Source of the DNA: Bacteroidota bacterium
GTDB lineage: Bacteria > Bacteroidota > Bacteroidia > Bacteroidales > Lentimicrobiaceae
DNA length: 64,000 nt
Reading direction: 5' to 3'
Assembly: GCA_009773455.1 (NCBI GenBank)
Contig: WSXU01000002.1
Span: 1 to 64,000 of the forward strand
Position 1 is the first letter of the stretch. Every line of letters begins with the position of its first letter. Positions 26,720 through 35,958 of the stretch are shown in pieces. A program made the position numbers and the translations under genes. The notes under the pieces are model-generated. The model worked only from the letters and a program-made list of their open reading frames with translations. It had not been told where the DNA came from and ran no database searches.

Positions 26720-29074
26720 ATGACGAAAAAGTCAAAAAAAAGTCCGGCTGATATCAACCTTTGGCGAAAACGTTTCTGGAAAACCTACCTTGGAGTTTTC
26801 GTATTTATCGTGCTTTTATTCACGGCCATCTCATTTGGGTTACTTGGGTTTATGCCTTCTTTTGAAGAACTGGAAAACCCAAAAAGCAACCTGGCTTCAG
26901 AAGTCATCTCTGCTGATCAGGAACTTCTTGGCAAATACTATATCGAAAACAGGTCTAACATTCACTATTCTGATTTGTCACCAAATCTCATCAATGCTAT
27001 TATTGCCACTGAAGACTGGAATTTCGAGAAGCATTCCGGTATTGATGTGAAAGCGCTGTTCAGGGTAATGTATGGATTGGTTACATTTTCAAACAAAGGA
27101 GGTGGCAGTACCCTCACCCAGCAATTGGCAAAAAATCTGTTTCCCAGAAAAGCTGACAGGAATTTTATAGAAACAATTTTTATCAAGCTTAAGGAGTGGG
27201 TAACAGCCATCAAACTCGAACGAAATTACACCAAAGAGGAAATTCTGGCCATGTATTTCAACACCGTTGATTTTGGCAGTAATTCATTTGGCATAAAATC
27301 AGCGGCAAAGACTTTTTTTAACAAAGAACCCAGGGATCTGAGCATTGAAGAGTCGGCAATGCTTGTAGGAATGCTTAAAGCACCAACGATGTTCAGTCCG
27401 GTGAGAAATCCGGAAAGGGCACTGAAGCGCCGTGAAGTGGTTCTTCATCAGATGCAGAAGCTTGACTATATTACGGAGAAACAATATGACTCACTCCGGA
27501 TAATTCCCCTTGATATGTCGAGGTATCGCATGCAGGACCACACCTCGGGTGTTGCAACCTATTTCAGGGAATACCTGCGTCAGATAATGTCGGCAGGTGA
27601 ACCTGACAGAGATGATTACATTGACAAGTCAGTTTTCAGAGAGGACTCACTTCAGTGGGTAAATAATCCGCTTTATGGATGGATTGAAAAGAATCCTAAA
27701 CCGGATGGCAAACTCTACAATTTATACAAAGACGGTCTTAAAATATATACAACAGTAAACTCAAGGATGCAGCTTTATGCTGAGGAAGCAGTGGCTGAGC
27801 ACCTGGGTAAGGAACTACAACCCGCCTTTTTCAAACACTGGAAAGACAGGGTGGAAGCACCTTTCGATTTCCCGAAATCGGAAGTTAAGGCTGAAGCATA
27901 TAAATTGATGACTGCTTCGATGAAAAGATCGGAGCGCTACAGGAAACTGAAAGCTGCTGATGTATCAGATGATTCAATCCGACTCTCGTTCAGGACCAAG
28001 GTACCAATGAAAATATTTACCTGGAATGGCAACAGAGATACCATAATGAGCCCATGGGATTCAATTCGTTACTGTAAGTTTTTCCTCCAGGCCGGAATGA
28101 TGTCGGTAGAGCCCCAGACAGGTTTTGTGAGGGCATATGTCGGTGGTATCAATTATGGCCATTTCCAGTATGACCATGTAAAAATGGCAAAAAGACAGGT
28201 TGGGTCAACTTTCAAACCCTTTGTTTATACATTGGCCATGCAGGAGGGTGATTTTTCGCCCTGTACCAAGGTTGCCAACATACAATACAGTATCGACCTG
28301 CCGGAGGGTGGCAAATGGGAGCCTCACAACTCAAACGACTTTAAGAAAGGAGAAATGGTTACCCTGAAAGAGGCGCTGGCCAATTCAATAAACTGGATAT
28401 CAGCGTTTCTGATAAAACGCTATTCTCCAATGGCAGTAATTAAAATTGCCCGGAAGATGGGTGTACTCAGCCATATTGACGCCGTTCCGTCGATAGCTTT
28501 GGGAACACCTGATCTGACCCTTTATGAAATGACCGGAGCGATGAATACATTTGCGGCGAAAGGAGTTTACATTGAGCCTCTGTTTGTTACCCGGATCGAA
28601 GATAAAAATGGAAATGTGATTGCCCGCTTTATGCCTAAGCAGGAAGAAGCTATGAGTGAAGAAACAGCTTATCTGATGTTGGAATTGATGAAAGGGGTTG
28701 TCGAGAGTGGCACCGGCGTAAGGCTTCGGTATAAATATGGGCTCAACAACCCGATTGCAGGAAAAACCGGAACAACCCAGAACAACTCAGATGGCTGGTT
28801 TATGGGGCTAACTCCTGATCTTGTTACCGGAGTCTGGGTTGGAGGGGAAGACCGCAGTATACATTTCCGGAGCACGTCACTGGGCCAGGGGGCCAATATG
28901 GCTCTACCCATCTGGGCCCTCTACATGAAGAAAATCTATGCCGATTCAAAAATAAAAATCTCACAGGGTGATTTTGAAATGCCTTCCAAACCTTTATCGG
29001 TTGAGATCAATTGTGGCAAATATGAAGAGATTCAGAATAAGAAAGATAAGAAATACAGTTCAGATGATTTTTAG
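26720..29074 (+). CDS. Class A penicillin-binding protein (PBP1A type)
   Basis: A bifunctional peptidoglycan synthase of 784 residues. A membrane anchor (about 20-44) precedes the GT51 transglycosylase domain, with catalytic E98 in ATEDWNFEKHSG and the GGGSTLTQQLAKNL segment. The transpeptidase domain has S496 and K499 in GSTFKPF, an SxN-type motif near NSINW, and K682-T-G in AGKTGTTQNN. Long inserts between the domains carry a basic region. It lies 274 bp after gldH, a gap without a convincing gene. A strong hairpin at 29200-29240 separates it from the convergent lipoprotein gene. Confidence 0.95.
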   Translation: MTKKSKKSPADINLWRKRFWKTYLGVFVFIVLLFTAISFGLLGFMPSFEELENPKSNLASEVISADQELLGKYYIENRSNIHYSDLSPNLINAIIATEDWNFEKHSGIDVKALFRVMYGLVTFSNKGGGSTLTQQLAKNLFPRKADRNFIETIFIKLKEWVTAIKLERNYTKEEILAMYFNTVDFGSNSFGIKSAAKTFFNKEPRDLSIEESAMLVGMLKAPTMFSPVRNPERALKRREVVLHQMQKLDYITEKQYDSLRIIPLDMSRYRMQDHTSGVATYFREYLRQIMSAGEPDRDDYIDKSVFREDSLQWVNNPLYGWIEKNPKPDGKLYNLYKDGLKIYTTVNSRMQLYAEEAVAEHLGKELQPAFFKHWKDRVEAPFDFPKSEVKAEAYKLMTASMKRSERYRKLKAADVSDDSIRLSFRTKVPMKIFTWNGNRDTIMSPWDSIRYCKFFLQAGMMSVEPQTGFVRAYVGGINYGHFQYDHVKMAKRQVGSTFKPFVYTLAMQEGDFSPCTKVANIQYSIDLPEGGKWEPHNSNDFKKGEMVTLKEALANSINWISAFLIKRYSPMAVIKIARKMGVLSHIDAVPSIALGTPDLTLYEMTGAMNTFAAKGVYIEPLFVTRIEDKNGNVIARFMPKQEEAMSEETAYLMLELMKGVVESGTGVRLRYKYGLNNPIAGKTGTTQNNSDGWFMGLTPDLVTGVWVGGEDRSIHFRSTSLGQGANMALPIWALYMKKIYADSKIKISQGDFEMPSKPLSVEINCGKYEEIQNKKDKKYSSDDF

Positions 29075-29199
29075 GAATACCGATTAAGTATTTAAAAAGA
29101 CTTCTGAATACAATTTGTTTATCAGACCCGGGTAGAGGAGAAATTTCGGTGGATAAAACAGCGCAGCGCGTATAATTATAAGTTTAATTGGGTGAAGAA

Positions 29200-29240
29200 A
29201 TAATGAGGGGAATGCCTGAAAAAAGCATTCCCCTCATTAT
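29200..29240. terminator. Bidirectional terminator between pbp1A and the lipoprotein gene
   Basis: A 16-bp perfect stem (29200-29215 with 29225-29240, core ATGAGGGGAATGC) closes a 9-nt loop. It stands midway between two convergent genes, 125 bp after one stop and 15 bp after the other. Confidence 0.8.
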
Positions 29241-29255
29241 TAAATGTTATAAAAC

Positions 29256-29825
29256 CTAGAATTCAAAGGTAACTTTAAGATCATCAAAATAGGCGGTCTT
29301 TTTTGCACCAAAACCAAAAAGCTTAATCTGGTAAGAAGGTTTAACTGGCTGGTCAATGGCAAAAGTTGCAGTGAATTCATGCCACTCATTCACCGAAGTT
29401 GAGGCTTCCATAAGCTTATAGGATTGCCATATTTTGGTTGAATTGTTTTCATTGATATCCATAACGAATCCAAGCTCAGGATTTTGAACAGGACTGTAAA
29501 ACCATCCTTTTACAATTACATTCTTCGGTAATTTTTCGTTTATATTTTCAAAAGTCTCTTTAAATGCATAAGAGTAAAGATCCACCTCATCTACCTTGGT
29601 AACGAATTCACCTGAATGGGCTTTAACCCCTTCGGACAATCTGATGATTGTCTTTTCATTCGACCAGGCAGGGATTCCTGCGAGAGCACTTTCCATGTCA
29701 TTTTCAAAAACTACCTGATTCTCATTTATTTGATTCTGAGCATCAGTAGCTGCAGGTGGATTTGAGGAGTTTGAGCAACCATAAATCAAAGCACCGGTAA
29801 AAACCAGGATAAGCAGATTTTTCAT
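29256..29825 (-). CDS. Hypothetical lipoprotein with a jelly-roll-like domain
   Basis: I do not recognise this 189-residue protein. Residues 1-17 are a lipoprotein signal ending in the lipobox LIYGC, so it is probably anchored by C17. A low-complexity linker rich in S, N and P follows. The rest (about 38-189) has alternating beta strands with VKGWFYSPVQNPELGFVMD and ends in AYFDDLKVTFEF, the closing-strand pattern of carbohydrate-binding jelly-roll domains. Binding of sugar is inference. It is a monocistronic gene with the best promoter match in the window and a shared terminator. Confidence 0.75.
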   Translation of the reverse strand: MKNLLILVFTGALIYGCSNSSNPPAATDAQNQINENQVVFENDMESALAGIPAWSNEKTIIRLSEGVKAHSGEFVTKVDEVDLYSYAFKETFENINEKLPKNVIVKGWFYSPVQNPELGFVMDINENNSTKIWQSYKLMEASTSVNEWHEFTATFAIDQPVKPSYQIKLFGFGAKKTAYFDDLKVTFEF

Positions 29826-29854
29826 AATTCAGAATGTTACTTTTGTTTAGGTCG

Positions 29855-29885
29855 CAAAGGTATAACAATAAAAATTTCCGGCAAA
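29855..29885 (-). promoter_or_regulatory. Consensus Bacteroidota promoter of the lipoprotein gene
   Basis: On the minus strand TTTG (29885-29882) and TACCTTTG (29862-29855) are separated by exactly 19 bp, a full match to TTTG-N19-TAnnTTTG. The -7 box ends 30 bp before the ATG. Confidence 0.75.
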
Positions 29886-30301
29886 ATCTTAAAATTGCCG
29901 ACTGATTTTCATTAAAAATTATTGCTTTTGAAAGAAGCAAAATTCGTCATGTACTATGGACTCCAGTTGAAAATTATTTGAGTAAATCAACATAATGTGA
30001 TACCCTTCCAGCCTTCCGGAATGCACGAGCACGATTAACTGCTTTCAGGATAAATCAGCATAACTATCAGGCAATCCGTGAAGGTGAGTCATGGTAACAA
30101 AGTCAGTTTTAATCCTGAAATCTTTGATGGTCACCTGCATATTTACACAGTATTGCATTTATGACTTATCAGAAATAAACCAGGACTCGTAGACCATGAG
30201 TATTCCGAAAAAGAAAAACAATCAGGAATACACCTCATTTTAAACAATCTCAGTACATTTGCTGAACAGTTGTTTCCTCAATGAAGCGGATATAGAAGCC
30301 T
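29886..30301. other. Gene-free region before the glycan-modification cluster
   Basis: These 416 bp between divergent genes hold no convincing reading frame. A TACATTTG box at 30254-30261 on the plus strand, 40 bp before the MBOAT gene, is a possible -7 element without a -33 partner. Nothing else stands out. Confidence 0.6.
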
Positions 30302-31726
30302 ATGGTATTTAGCAGTAGCCTTTTCCTATTATATTTCCTGCCGGTTTTTTTATTGTTCTATTACTTTGCCGATGTAAAGTACAAAAACTATGTAGCCCTG
30401 ATCGGCAGTATCTTTTTTTATGCCTGGGGAGCACCAAGATTTATTTTTGTAATTCTGGGGACTACTTTTATCGATTTCCATCTGGTTAAATGGATGTCGA
30501 TGACAAAAAGCCAGCTGAACAGACGGTTAATGCTTACTCTGTCTGTTTCTGTCAACCTCGGTCTTCTTTTCTATTTCAAATATTCAAATTTCTTTGTCGA
30601 GAATATCAATGCGGTTCTGTCGGTATTCGGCACCAGCAGCAGTATCCATTGGACAAAACTGATTCTGCCTATCGGGATTTCATTCTATACTTTTGAGACC
30701 ATTACCTATGTAGTTGATGTATACAGACGCGTTCATAAACCCTTGACCAATTTCTGGGATTACCAGCTATACATCATTCTTTTCCCAAAATTGATTGCCG
30801 GACCTATCATCCGCTATCATGACCTGGCAGATCAGATCACCGACCGGTCCCGAAACGACACCATCGATAATAAGATCTCAGGGTTCTTCCGGTTTGCTCT
30901 CGGGCTTGGAAAAAAAGTGCTGATCGCCAATGTTCTCGGCGAATATGCAGATTCTGTTTTTGCCATGAGTCCGTCAGGCATCACAACAGCCACGGCCTGG
31001 ATGGGCATTATCGCCTATGCCTTTCAGATTTTTTATGATTTTGCCGGGTATTCCGATATGGCCATTGGCCTGGGCCGGATGATTGGTTTTGACTTTCTTG
31101 AGAATTTCAACAATCCTTACATATCTCAGAATATCAGCGAGTTCTGGCGCAGATGGCATATGTCACTGGGTCGATGGATGCGCGACTACCTCTACATTCC
31201 TCTCGGAGGTAACAGAGTTACTCCAAAACGGCTATACTTCAATCTGTGGTTGGTGTTTCTTTTTTCAGGTCTCTGGCATGGGGCAGCGTGGAATTTTGTT
31301 GTCTGGGGTGCCTTTCATGGTTTCTTCCTGGTAGCAGACCGTCTTTTTCTTATGAAATTTTACAAATTCATCGGAAAATACCCTTCCATCATCATAACTT
31401 TCGTCATTACCCTTGTCGGTTGGGTATTGTTCAGATCCGAATCGCTTGACTATGCAATAGATTTTATTGCCCGAATGTTCAGCTTCTCCGGTGGCCCGGC
31501 AATTTATATCAGCCGCAAAGTGTGGGTGATCCTGATCATTGGTGCCTTCTTTGGTTTCTGGGGGGCCTTCGGAAAAAATGAAAAATGGCAGGAGAAACTG
31601 TTGGGGAAAAACCAGAAGTTATCAACCCTGACAATGATGACCGCCGCGTCCGTCATTCTCTTTATAATTAGTGTAGCATCAATCAGTTCGTCTGGATTTA
31701 ATCCATTCATTTATTTCAGGTTTTAA
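30302..31726 (+). CDS. MBOAT family O-acyltransferase (AlgI/PatA type)
   Basis: A 474-residue membrane protein with about eleven helices. AlgI-type MBOAT proteins pass acyl groups across the membrane for acetylation of surface polysaccharides. The family motifs are present: FPKLIAGPIIRYHDL, FWRRWHMSLGRWMRDYLYIP and the catalytic histidine H326 in LWHGAAWNFVVWG. The AlgX/AlgJ-like gene follows 43 bp later, matching the usual acetylation pair. The acceptor polysaccharide is not known. A glycosyltransferase gene downstream suggests a surface glycan. Confidence 0.94.
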   Translation: MVFSSSLFLLYFLPVFLLFYYFADVKYKNYVALIGSIFFYAWGAPRFIFVILGTTFIDFHLVKWMSMTKSQLNRRLMLTLSVSVNLGLLFYFKYSNFFVENINAVLSVFGTSSSIHWTKLILPIGISFYTFETITYVVDVYRRVHKPLTNFWDYQLYIILFPKLIAGPIIRYHDLADQITDRSRNDTIDNKISGFFRFALGLGKKVLIANVLGEYADSVFAMSPSGITTATAWMGIIAYAFQIFYDFAGYSDMAIGLGRMIGFDFLENFNNPYISQNISEFWRRWHMSLGRWMRDYLYIPLGGNRVTPKRLYFNLWLVFLFSGLWHGAAWNFVVWGAFHGFFLVADRLFLMKFYKFIGKYPSIIITFVITLVGWVLFRSESLDYAIDFIARMFSFSGGPAIYISRKVWVILIIGAFFGFWGAFGKNEKWQEKLLGKNQKLSTLTMMTAASVILFIISVASISSSGFNPFIYFRF

Positions 31727-31769
31727 CCCGATCCCTGATCCAACTCTTAAATATTTACGCGACAACAGC

Positions 31770-33098
31770 ATGAAACTGGTTAAAAATATCCTATTTGGCA
31801 CCCTGATGCTGATGACCGGTTTGCCGCTGATCCAAAGAACGGTTCCTGTGTTTAATGAAACTGGCTTAAAGGGTGCCTTTGATGTCCCTTTAAAGCCTGA
31901 GGCTACCATCAGATCTTGGTTTGATGGCAGCTACCAGGAAAAATATGTCCGATTTGCAGAGTACAGCATCGGTTTACGACCCCTGATGGTGCGTATCAAC
32001 AACCAGATAGCCTTTACAGCTTTCGATACAGCACTGGCTAATGGTGTTGTGATCGGTAAAAAAAGGTATCTCTACGAAATCAATTACATTAAAGCCTGGA
32101 AGGGTAAGGATTTTGTCGGACAGAAAACTGTTGATGATCAGGTAAACAAGGCTCTCTTTGTAAACAATAAGCTTCGGGAGGCCGGCAAAACGCTGTTGTT
32201 CGTTTTTGCTCCCGGGAAAGCATCATTCTTTCCTGAATATATTCCTGACCGCTTTGTCCGACAGGCATCGGGTGAAACTACAAATTATACGGCCTATAGT
32301 GAAAGTTTCAGAAAGAACAACCTGCCATTGATTGATTTCAACAGCTGGTTTGTCATGATGAAAGATACTGTTTCCTATCCTTTATATCCTAAATGCGGAA
32401 TACACTGGAGTTCGTATGGTGTTGCCCTGTCAATGGATTCTTTGGTCAGATATCTGGAGAAGGACAGGAACATTGATATGGTGGATTTCGGGTGGAACGG
32501 ATTTGAGATTCCCGATACCCTGAGAAGCCCCGACTATGATATCGCGGAAGGAATGAACCTTTTGTTTCCGATACAACATGATCGTATGGCTTATCCAAAA
32601 ATGTGGTTTGGCAAAGAACAGGGTAAAGTCAAACCAAATATAATTGTAATCGGCGACAGTTATTACTGGAGTATTTACGGTTCAGGTCTGTCGGCCAGAC
32701 TTTTTGGAGACAACAACTTCTGGTATTATAATGTGGAAGCTCAGAATCCGGCATGGCCGGCTTCAAAAAAGACAGCTGAAATCAATATTCTTGAAGCTGT
32801 TGGTAATACCGATGTGATTTTGATAATGGCAACTGAAGCCAATCTATATCGTTTTCCATATGGCTTTATCGACAGGTTGTACGAAGCCCTGAAATCACAG
32901 GGTGCAATAAGCAAATCAGAAAAAGCAGAAGTTGATGATTCGGTCAGAAATGCTGAAATAGCCATTATCATAAACAATATTGATACAAATCAAGAGTGGA
33001 GCGAATCGGTTCGTAAAAAAGCCAGGGAGAGGGGTATTTCATACGAGGAGATGTTGAAACTGGATGCTACCTGGATGTGGGAGCAAAATCAGAAATAA
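31770..33098 (+). CDS. AlgX/AlgJ-like SGNH-type acetyltransferase
   Basis: The likely extracytoplasmic partner of the upstream MBOAT protein, which would receive the acyl group and put it on sugar. The 442-residue protein has an N-terminal hydrophobic anchor (about 5-24) and an SGNH-like domain: IGDSYYWS (D296, S297) and HWSSYG (H212). The DxHW motif of AlgJ/AlgX is altered: the position two before H212 is glycine (G210), so the usual aspartate is missing there. A C-terminal helical segment of about 60 residues ends the protein. It forms an evident operon with the MBOAT gene. Confidence 0.85.
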   Translation: MKLVKNILFGTLMLMTGLPLIQRTVPVFNETGLKGAFDVPLKPEATIRSWFDGSYQEKYVRFAEYSIGLRPLMVRINNQIAFTAFDTALANGVVIGKKRYLYEINYIKAWKGKDFVGQKTVDDQVNKALFVNNKLREAGKTLLFVFAPGKASFFPEYIPDRFVRQASGETTNYTAYSESFRKNNLPLIDFNSWFVMMKDTVSYPLYPKCGIHWSSYGVALSMDSLVRYLEKDRNIDMVDFGWNGFEIPDTLRSPDYDIAEGMNLLFPIQHDRMAYPKMWFGKEQGKVKPNIIVIGDSYYWSIYGSGLSARLFGDNNFWYYNVEAQNPAWPASKKTAEINILEAVGNTDVILIMATEANLYRFPYGFIDRLYEALKSQGAISKSEKAEVDDSVRNAEIAIIINNIDTNQEWSESVRKKARERGISYEEMLKLDATWMWEQNQK

Positions 33099-33321
33099 CC
33101 AGCATAGGCATCATTGTAATTGTTAAACAAAGTTTCCGACTAACTGTTAAATACCCTGAAATTGCTATCCGAAGGACAGGTAGAAATCTCCGATTTCAAT
33201 TTTATATGAATGACAACCGGATAGTATTATCAATTATGAAACAAAAAAAGGAATACGTGAATTTAAATCAATCTCATAATTGATGCATTCCTAATATAAT
33301 TCAAGACTAACAATTATTTTA

Positions 33322-34794
33322 ATGATGAAAACCGACAAGGAAAGTAAATTACTCAACCTGTATATCCCATTGCTGCTTTTCCTGATAGCCTTCTGCTGGA
33401 AATTGTTCTTTATTAACCAGCGCGATCTTTGCCTGGATGAGCCCTTTTCGGTTTTCAATGCTCAGAAAAGTTTGGCTGATATCATGAAAATACCTGCCCA
33501 GGGAGAACCAAATCCGCCTCTTTTCATGATTCTGCTTCATTTCTGGATGAAACTTACTGGCCTTGAGGCTGGTGCCATCAGAATACTTCCACTCATATTT
33601 AATGCCGTAACTGTCGTTTTTCTTTATCTGGCAGGCAAACGGTTTTTCAGCCTGTGGACAGGTCTTGTAGCTTCTGGCCTCTTCCTTTTTTCGACCTACC
33701 ATTTTTATCATGGGATTGAGGCCCGTACTTATTCTTTCTTTTCCATGGCGACAGCGGCCTCCTTATACTTCTATTTTCTTTATGCCGGGAATACGAAAAA
33801 CTATAAAGCTCTGGCCGGACTCATCCTTTCCAATATATTGCTGGTTTACTCCCATTATTTCGGGTGGTTCGTCATTTTTTCCCAATTCCTGACCAGCATA
33901 TTCTACATCAGAAGTTTCAGGTCTTTTTTCCGGTTGATGATACCATTTCTGGGAACAGCTGCCGGATTTTTACCAATGGTTCCGGTTATCATCAGGCAAT
34001 TTAATAAGTCGACCAGAATCGGCACATGGCTCAATCCCCCCAACGCCACCGATTTTTTGGAACAGATCCAATACTTTCTGAATCATAAGGAGGTGTATTG
34101 GCTGGTGTTGTATATTTTTTCTACCGGGGCAGTTTTTACTCTTGTCATGGTCGCTTTAAAAAAATGGAAAGGTTTGAACATTGGTGTTCCGGTACTTCTG
34201 ATATGGTGGTTCGTTCCTTATTGTATTATGTTTCTTATATCTTCAAAGATCCCTATGTTCAATAGTAAGTACATACTTTTCAATACTATAGGGATGTACC
34301 TTTTTATTGGTGCTATGATCAACTTCCTTTTCCAGAAACACAAATATATTGAACCTCTGATCGGCCTCATACTTGTCGTCTATATGTATCTTCACCTGAA
34401 AATATTACCCGATTATTTTGCCTATCGCGAAGTCCGTAATTCGGTTGAATTTGTAAAAAGCCATGAAAATGACAAGAGTATAGTCCTCATTTATCCTGTC
34501 TGGGCCGATTTTGCCTTCACCTATTATTACGACCGCAGCATATTTCAGGATCATCAGAATTTTCAGGAAACCATGGTTAGAAACGATTTATACCGTGTCT
34601 GGGGCCTTTCAAATGTGCAGACCGTCATCAGGGCAAATCCCAAACGCCGGGTAATATATTATCAGGATGGGAAAAATTACAATGAGGGAGAAGATGTATT
34701 CGGTTATCTTGATACTGCTTTTGTAAGGGTTGATTTGCAGGTGTTTCCGCAGACATTCAAGGTTGGGGTTTATGATCCGAAACCCGGGAAATAA
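33322..34794 (+). CDS. GT39/ArnT-like membrane glycosyltransferase
   Basis: A 490-residue protein with about eleven to twelve helices. Such enzymes use polyprenyl-phosphate sugars on the outer face of the membrane to modify lipids, glycans or proteins. The first periplasmic loop carries an acidic DE pair in LCLDEPFS near residue 39, the position of the catalytic acids of GT39/GT83 enzymes, followed by EPNPPLFMILLHFW. GIEARTYSFF near 131 is another family segment. It follows the AlgX-like gene by 223 bp, a gap without a gene, and may or may not share its transcript. Confidence 0.85.
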   Translation: MMKTDKESKLLNLYIPLLLFLIAFCWKLFFINQRDLCLDEPFSVFNAQKSLADIMKIPAQGEPNPPLFMILLHFWMKLTGLEAGAIRILPLIFNAVTVVFLYLAGKRFFSLWTGLVASGLFLFSTYHFYHGIEARTYSFFSMATAASLYFYFLYAGNTKNYKALAGLILSNILLVYSHYFGWFVIFSQFLTSIFYIRSFRSFFRLMIPFLGTAAGFLPMVPVIIRQFNKSTRIGTWLNPPNATDFLEQIQYFLNHKEVYWLVLYIFSTGAVFTLVMVALKKWKGLNIGVPVLLIWWFVPYCIMFLISSKIPMFNSKYILFNTIGMYLFIGAMINFLFQKHKYIEPLIGLILVVYMYLHLKILPDYFAYREVRNSVEFVKSHENDKSIVLIYPVWADFAFTYYYDRSIFQDHQNFQETMVRNDLYRVWGLSNVQTVIRANPKRRVIYYQDGKNYNEGEDVFGYLDTAFVRVDLQVFPQTFKVGVYDPKPGK

Positions 34795-34861
34795 ACATAC
34801 TGAAACAATTCTAATAACTCCCGGATGATTGAAGTAATTATTAAAATACTTCTGTAAACAC

Positions 34862-35917
34862 ATGAAATCCGGCTTTCATATCCCTTCTTTTTTAATAGAT
34901 GAAATAATCTGCCGGTCGAACATTCACCGGATGGCACAAAAGGCACTTGCCCATGGTCTGATATTCAGACCTCATTTCAAGACCCACCAGTCTGTTGAAG
35001 TTGGGGAATGGTTTAAAGATGAAGGTATTAGAGCGATTACAGTCTCTTCTTTAACAATGGCTGCTATCTTTGCCGATGCCGGGTGGAATGATATAACTAT
35101 TGCCTTCCCTATGAATATCAGGGAAACAGATGGAATAAATCATCTGGCCGGTAAAATCCGGTTGAATTTACTGTTTGATATGCCTCAACAGGCATTGGTA
35201 GCATCAAAAAAAATAGCACATCCTGCTGGATACTTTATAAAGGCTGATGTCGGCTACCATCGCTCAGGAGTTGAACCAAACGATCATGAAACAATCCAGC
35301 TAATTCTGAAAGCGACACAAGGAACATCCTTAACATTCAAAGGCTTCCTTACCCATTCAGGAAACACTTACCATGCGAATAGCAGGGATGAGATACTTGG
35401 TATACACAACGATGCTATAGGGTTATTACACGAACTGAAATTGCAATATCAGAGTCTTTATCCGGAAATCTTGATTTCAATCGGCGATACGCCTTCCTGC
35501 AGCATTGCCAAAAATTTTACAGGAATAGATGAAATCAGGCCCGGTAATTTTGCCTATTTCGACCTGATGCAATATCATCTTGGCTCCTGCGGTTTCGATG
35601 AGATCGCAGCGGCTGTGATTTGTCCTGTAATCTCTGTCTATCCCAGGCGAAACCAGGCCCTGATTTACGGAGGTGCTGTACATCTCTCCAAAGAATCAAT
35701 AATCAGTAAAAATGGAGACAAAATTTTCGGACTCGTAGTTCCCTTTATCAGCGACAAATGGGAAAATCCCCAAGGAGATGACTACCTTGTTTCACTTTCA
35801 CAGGAGCATGGCATTTTTACAACGGAGAGTCAATGGTCTAAATCATTGAATACCGGTGATATAGTCGCTGTTATACCAGTACACTCCTGCCTAGCTGCCG
35901 ATCTTTTGAAAAAATGA
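34862..35917 (+). CDS. PLP enzyme, D-serine dehydratase/D-threonine aldolase family
   Basis: A fold-type III (alanine racemase-like) enzyme of 351 residues. The PLP lysine is K40 in RPHFKTHQS, and the C-terminal domain has the zinc ligand pattern HSC in IPVHSC together with an SQEHG histidine, as in eukaryotic-type D-serine dehydratase and D-threonine aldolase. The substrate is probably a D-hydroxy amino acid. It lies 67 bp after the glycosyltransferase gene on the same strand. The convergent PurF-like gene ends 41 bp beyond it. Confidence 0.88.
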   Translation: MKSGFHIPSFLIDEIICRSNIHRMAQKALAHGLIFRPHFKTHQSVEVGEWFKDEGIRAITVSSLTMAAIFADAGWNDITIAFPMNIRETDGINHLAGKIRLNLLFDMPQQALVASKKIAHPAGYFIKADVGYHRSGVEPNDHETIQLILKATQGTSLTFKGFLTHSGNTYHANSRDEILGIHNDAIGLLHELKLQYQSLYPEILISIGDTPSCSIAKNFTGIDEIRPGNFAYFDLMQYHLGSCGFDEIAAAVICPVISVYPRRNQALIYGGAVHLSKESIISKNGDKIFGLVVPFISDKWENPQGDDYLVSLSQEHGIFTTESQWSKSLNTGDIVAVIPVHSCLAADLLKK

Positions 35918-35958
35918 ATTAACCCTGAATCTTAAGAGGTTAAAAGGGTAACAATCAA

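Noticed and set aside
33077-33283. 68-codon frame after the AlgX-like gene
   Set aside because: It overlaps the end of that gene and consists mainly of AT-rich intergenic DNA.
35919-35943. Possible terminator between the PLP enzyme and the PurF-like gene
   Set aside because: Only a 6-bp TTAACC/GGTTAA stem with a long loop and no T run; too weak.
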